DNA from: JAKZSU01 sp047517485
GTDB taxonomy: Bacteria > Pseudomonadota > Alphaproteobacteria > UBA7887
DNA: 16,714 nt
Assembly (NCBI GenBank): GCA_047517485.1
Contig: JAKZSU010000122.1
Location: 1-16,714, forward strand
Direction of reading: 5' to 3'
Position numbers and translations under genes: made by a program. Positions 13,129 through 16,714 of the stretch are shown one piece after another (position 1 is the stretch's first letter; each line of letters begins with the position of its first letter). Under the pieces are notes generated by a model. It was not told the DNA's origin. It was given only the letters and a program-made list of their open reading frames with translations, and ran no database searches.

Positions 13129-16100
13129 TTACTCGGCGGCTTGCAATACCGCATCGCCACGATACTGTTGGAGCAGCGCCGCCTCGGCTTTGAGCGCGGC
13201 TTCGAGATTGCGCTCCTTAACATGTCCGAAGCCGCGAATCCGCTCAGGCATGCGGGCGATTTCGACCGCCGTCGCGTGATTGACCGCGGTCAAATCGCCA
13301 AGCAGGCCGTCGATGGTGGCAAAATACGCCTCGATCAAGCGCCGCTCCCCGCGCCGCTCGGCGCTATAGCCGAACGGATCCAAAGGCGTGCCGCGCAAGA
13401 ACCGGAAATTCGCCAGGGTTCGAAAGATCGCCAACATGGGGCCACCGAAAGAGCGCTTGATCAAGTGTCCGGTGCGCGGGTCGCGGCGCGCGAACAACGG
13501 CGGCGCAAGGTGAAAACGCAGGCGGTAATCGCCGTCGAAGGTGTCGCGGAGGCGCTTCAGGAAGCGGCCATCGGTATAGAGCCGCGCCACCTCATATTCG
13601 TCCTTGTAGGCCATCAGCGTGTAGGCGCCACGCGCCACCGCGGTGGACAAAGCCTCATCCTCGCCTACCGCCGCTTCGGCGGCTCGCACCTTTGCTACAA
13701 GTTCGCGATAGCGCCGCGCGTAAGCGCGATTCTGGTAGCGCGCGAGCTCGCCGCCGCGCCGGGCGATCAGCGCGTTGAGCGAAATCGGGGCTTGGTCCGC
13801 GGCCGCGGTCAAGCGTCCCCAGGCAAACGCCCGCTTGTTCATCGCCACCGCGACGCCGTTGAGTTCCATGGCGCGATGGAGCGCGTCCGCCGAGACCGGA
13901 AGCAGTCCCTTTTGATACGCCACGCCGAGCAGGAACGCGTTGGTCGCGATGGCATCGCCGAACAACGCGGTCGCGAGTTCGGTGGCGTGGCAAAATGTGG
14001 TGTGATCCGTGCCGACCGCTTCGGCGACCAGGCGCTGATTGAACGAGCCGGCGAAATCGAGATCGGGATTGTGGATGAAGCCGGCGACCGGCGTATCGTG
14101 ATCGTTGATCACCGCGTGGGTAAGGCCGGCGCCGACTTTCTCGAGCGCCTCGCGCCCGGCGGCGACCACCAGATCGCAGCCCAGTAGCAAATTGGCGCGT
14201 TGGGCGCCGACATTGAGCGCATGCAGTTGGTCGGGGTTCGCCGCGACCTTGATCTGACACAGCACCGCGCCGTTCTTCTGCGCCGCGCCGACCTTGTCGA
14301 GGACCGTGCACGCCTTGCCTTCGATATGGGCGGCGATGCCGATCAGCGCGCCGATGGTAACCACGCCGGTGCCGCCGACCCCGGTAACCACGATGTTCCA
14401 CGGTCGCTCGAGCGACGGCGCCGTCGGGTCGGCAAGATCGGCGACCAGATGGTCGCGCTCGGGGCCGATCGCCGGGGTCGCCAGGCTGTTGCGCAGCGAA
14501 CCGCCCTCGACGGTCACGAAACTCGGACAGAATCCGTCGACACACGACAGGTCCTTGTTGCAGGACGACTGATTGACTTGGCGTTTGCGCCCGAATTCGG
14601 TCTCCAGCGGCTCGATCGAAACGCAATTCGACGCGACCGAACAATCGCCGCATCCTTCGCACACTAATTCATTGATAAACGCGCGGCGCGCCGGATCGAT
14701 CATCTTGCCGCGCTTGCGCCGGCGGCGTTTCTCGGTGGCGCATACTTGATCGTAAACCAGCGCGGTCACCCCTTCGACCTCGCGCAACGACCGCTGCAGC
14801 TCGTCCATTTCATCGCGATGGTGGATGGTGACGCCCGGCGCGAATTCGCTCGCCACCGGATATTTGTCGGGCTCGTCGCTCACCACATAGGTCTTACGCA
14901 CGCCCTCGGCGGCGAGTTGGCGGGTGATCTGCGGCACGTCGAGATGCCCATCGAGCGGCTGGCCGCCGGTCATCGCCGCGGCGTCGTTATAGAGAATCTT
15001 GTAAGTCATATTGGCGCCGGAGGCGACCGCGGCGCGGATCGCCAACAAGCCGGAATGAAAGTAGGTGCCGTCGCCGAGATTGACGAAAATATGCTGGCGG
15101 TCGGTAAACGGGGCCTGGCCGGCCCAACTCACGCCCTCGCCACCCATTTGGGTATAGGTGGCGGTCTCGCGGTCCATCCCCGGGACCAGATAGTGGCACC
15201 CGATGCCCGCCAAGGCCCGGCTGCCGTCGGGCACCTTGGTCGAGCTGTTGTGCGGGCAGCCCGAGCAGAAATAAGGCGTGCGCATCAACTTGCCGCCTTC
15301 GACGGTGCGCGCCTCGGCGGCTTCGAGATGGATCAGCCGGTTGGACAGCCGACCGCCGTCATCGAGCGCGGTCAGTCTGCGGCCGAGCACCCGGGCGATC
15401 GCATCGGCTTCGAGTTCGTTGGTCTCGGGCAACAGCGGCGCGCCGGTCTCGTCGCGTTTGCCAACGATACGCGCCGGCCGGTCGGGCGCATTGTAGAGCA
15501 GCTCCTTGATCTGATCCTCGATCAGGCCGCGCTTCTCCTCGACGACGATGATTTCCTCGAGACCGGCGGCGAATTCGCGCACTCCCTCGGGCTCGATCGG
15601 CCAGGTCATCGCCAATTTGTAGACCCGCAATCCCATTGCCGCCGCCAAATCGGCGTCGATGCCGAGATCCTCCAGCGCCTGCATGACGTCGAGATAGGAT
15701 TTGCCGGCGGTGACGATACCGATGCGCGCGTCCGGACTGTCATAGATCGTCCGGTCGAGCCGGTTGGCGCGGACGTAGGCTTGCGCCGCCGGCAACTTAT
15801 GCTCGGTCATCCGAACCTCGGCGCCGAGCGCGGTGTCGGGCCAGCGAATATTGAGCCCGTCCTCGGGCATGGCGAAATTGTCGGGGGTGGTGATCTCGAT
15901 CCGGCTCGGATCGATGCTGACCGAGGCCGAGGAATCGATCGTCATGGTGACGCATTTGAAGCCGACCCACAGGCCCGAGTAGCGCGACAGCGCGATGCCG
16001 TGCAGGCCAAAATCGAGCAGCTCCTGCACCCCGGCCGGATTGAGCACCGGGATCATCGCATGCATCATCGCGTATTCGCTCTGGTGCGGGATTGTCGACG

Positions 16101-16554
16101 ACTTGGCGCCATGGTCGTCGCCGAGCAGCACCAGCACGCCGCCGCCCGCCGCCGTGCCCGCCGTGTTGGCGTGCCGGAATACATCGCCCGAGCGATCGAC
16201 GCCGGGTCCCTTGCCGTACCAGATGCCGACCACGCCATCCTTGTTCGAGGGCTCGATCAAATTGACTTGCTGGCTGCCCCAGACCGCGGTCGCCGCCAAG
16301 TCTTCGTTGACCCCGGGTTGGAAATGGATGCCGTCGCGCTCGAGAAAATTTTTCGCCTGCCACAGCGCGCGATCGTAATTGCCCAGTGGCGAGCCACGGT
16401 AGCCGGATATGTAGCACCCGGTGTTCAGTCCCGCCGCGGTGTCGCGTCGCCGCTGCATGAGCGGCAAGCGCACCAGCGCCTGGGTGCCGGTGAGAAAGAC
16501 CGTCCCCGACTCTTGGGCATATTTGTCGTCGAGTGTCACCGCTGCGAGCGTCAT
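13129..16554 (-). CDS. Fused indolepyruvate ferredoxin oxidoreductase (IorA-IorB type)
   Basis: The enzyme decarboxylates aryl-pyruvates such as indolepyruvate or phenylpyruvate to acyl-CoA using TPP and Fe-S clusters, reducing ferredoxin or a similar carrier. The 1141 residues are typical for the fused proteobacterial form. Order: N-terminal pyruvate-ferredoxin-oxidoreductase-like half with GCYISGYRGSPLG at 46-58 and GDDHGAKSS at 145-153; a TPP-binding part with FCSGCPHN at 429-436 and NLGDGTYFHSG at 492-502; a cysteine-rich segment with CEGCGDC at 632-638 and further Cys to about 676; a gamma domain starting VVTGVGGTGVV at 722-732; and a C-terminal extension of about 200 residues. The ATG at 16554 has GGGAG seven bases upstream. 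It stands alone; substrate and electron acceptor are not shown by context. Confidence 0.95.
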   Translation of the reverse strand: MTLAAVTLDDKYAQESGTVFLTGTQALVRLPLMQRRRDTAAGLNTGCYISGYRGSPLGNYDRALWQAKNFLERDGIHFQPGVNEDLAATAVWGSQQVNLIEPSNKDGVVGIWYGKGPGVDRSGDVFRHANTAGTAAGGGVLVLLGDDHGAKSSTIPHQSEYAMMHAMIPVLNPAGVQELLDFGLHGIALSRYSGLWVGFKCVTMTIDSSASVSIDPSRIEITTPDNFAMPEDGLNIRWPDTALGAEVRMTEHKLPAAQAYVRANRLDRTIYDSPDARIGIVTAGKSYLDVMQALEDLGIDADLAAAMGLRVYKLAMTWPIEPEGVREFAAGLEEIIVVEEKRGLIEDQIKELLYNAPDRPARIVGKRDETGAPLLPETNELEADAIARVLGRRLTALDDGGRLSNRLIHLEAAEARTVEGGKLMRTPYFCSGCPHNSSTKVPDGSRALAGIGCHYLVPGMDRETATYTQMGGEGVSWAGQAPFTDRQHIFVNLGDGTYFHSGLLAIRAAVASGANMTYKILYNDAAAMTGGQPLDGHLDVPQITRQLAAEGVRKTYVVSDEPDKYPVASEFAPGVTIHHRDEMDELQRSLREVEGVTALVYDQVCATEKRRRRKRGKMIDPARRAFINELVCEGCGDCSVASNCVSIEPLETEFGRKRQVNQSSCNKDLSCVDGFCPSFVTVEGGSLRNSLATPAIGPERDHLVADLADPTAPSLERPWNIVVTGVGGTGVVTIGALIGIAAHIEGKACTVLDKVGAAQKNGAVLCQIKVAANPDQLHALNVGAQRANLLLGCDLVVAAGREALEKVGAGLTHAVINDHDTPVAGFIHNPDLDFAGSFNQRLVAEAVGTDHTTFCHATELATALFGDAIATNAFLLGVAYQKGLLPVSADALHRAMELNGVAVAMNKRAFAWGRLTAAADQAPISLNALIARRGGELARYQNRAYARRYRELVAKVRAAEAAVGEDEALSTAVARGAYTLMAYKDEYEVARLYTDGRFLKRLRDTFDGDYRLRFHLAPPLFARRDPRTGHLIKRSFGGPMLAIFRTLANFRFLRGTPLDPFGYSAERRGERRLIEAYFATIDGLLGDLTAVNHATAVEIARMPERIRGFGHVKERNLEAALKAEAALLQQYRGDAVLQAAE

Positions 16555-16593
16555 GGCGTGGCTCCCGGGCGTAGCGCTGAGTCGGACCCGATT

Positions 16594-16633
16594 TCCTTGG
16601 ACACAGAATTGGCTTAATCGAAGTGTCCAAGGA
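16594..16633. repeat. 11-bp inverted repeat before a partial gene
   Basis: TCCTTGGACAC (16594-16604) and GTGTCCAAGGA (16623-16633) are perfect arms around an 18-nt AT-rich spacer. The right arm contains the ribosome site of the following partial gene, so the hairpin could mask translation. It could also be a terminal structure of a mobile element or an operator. Confidence 0.6.
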
Positions 16634-16643
16634 GGACCGGAAC

Positions 16644-16714
16644 ATGACCGATAATTTTGAGAAGAAAGTTGCTGTTGATGGGCCTGTGGTAAATGCGGGC
16701 GAGCTTGGCTCGTC
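16644..16714 (+). CDS. 5' part of an unrecognised gene, possibly of a mobile element
   Basis: The frame is open to the window end: MTDNFEKKVAVDGP, then VVNAGELGS. An excellent AAGGAGGA ribosome site sits seven bases before the ATG. I do not recognise the protein. Codons such as AAT, TTT, AAA, GTT, GCT, GGG, CCT, GTA and CTT dominate, unlike the GC-ending codons of every neighbour, which suggests recent acquisition. The short acidic N-terminus recalls OrfA-type transposase subunits of insertion sequences, but 23 residues are too few to say. The preceding 11-bp inverted repeat would fit either a mobile-element end or translational control. Confidence 0.55.
   Translation, partial: MTDNFEKKVAVDGPVVNAGELGS

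Noticed and set aside
14746..16617. Long plus-strand open frame of 623 codons antisense to the IOR gene
   Set aside because: It is a shadow of the GC-rich IOR gene, Arg/Gly/Asp/His-rich with no domain, while the minus strand encodes a recognisable full-length enzyme.

Overview
The window is GC-rich, densely packed bacterial chromosome that reads as an alphaproteobacterium, probably Rhodospirillales-like. The evidence is a DUF1244 protein, a 41-residue bL36 lacking the zinc cysteines, a fused indolepyruvate ferredoxin oxidoreductase, a glcDEF operon, a glycerate 2-kinase/pyruvate kinase pair, and a probable alphaproteobacterial-type small RNA. The taxonomy is inferred from gene content only.

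Layout. Bases 1-150 hold no gene I recognise. A tRNA-Gln(UUG) on the minus strand shares a divergent promoter region with folD on the plus strand. A small DUF1244 gene (minus) is convergent with folD and divergent from an EamA/DMT-type permease (plus). Next come a translationally coupled glycerate 2-kinase and pyruvate kinase (plus). From 5311 to 6240 lies a repeat-rich segment: three copies of a ~50-66 bp repeat, each directly preceded by its own near-perfect hairpin with a 3-nt loop. These bracket a small exported TPR protein gene. The minus-strand operon glcD-glcE-glcF (glycolate dehydrogenase) follows, then rpmJ (bL36, too short for most ORF callers) and a membrane-anchored or acidic-linker methyltransferase. 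Then come tRNA-Val(GAC), an N-formylglutamate amidohydrolase-like gene (plus), an unannotated small RNA gene (minus, about 12910-13000) with a clear promoter and terminator, and a 1141-residue fused IorA/IorB (minus). The right edge has an 11-bp inverted repeat and the start of a gene with atypical, AT-richer codons, possibly the left end of a mobile element.

How the genes work together. GlcDEF oxidises glycolate to glyoxylate. Glycerate derived from glyoxylate is phosphorylated by the glycerate 2-kinase to 2-phosphoglycerate, and after enolase, pyruvate kinase makes pyruvate. The glycerate kinase/pyruvate kinase pair matches the ttuD-ttuE pair known from tartrate utilisation loci. FolD (C1 metabolism), the formylglutamate amidohydrolase and the indolepyruvate oxidoreductase (aryl-pyruvate/amino-acid degradation) are not obviously linked to it.

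Most interesting points: (1) a ~90-nt sRNA with a TTGCAA-N17-TATATT promoter, a PhaR/AniA-like CTGC-N3-GCAA operator over the -35, an unpaired CCUCCC anti-Shine-Dalgarno stretch and a 9-bp/U7 terminator; it resembles the suhB/MmgR (alpha-r8) class from memory. (2) The hairpin-plus-repeat family around the TPR gene; in one copy the hairpin arm is an exact inverted copy of the 3' end of glcF, including its stop codon.
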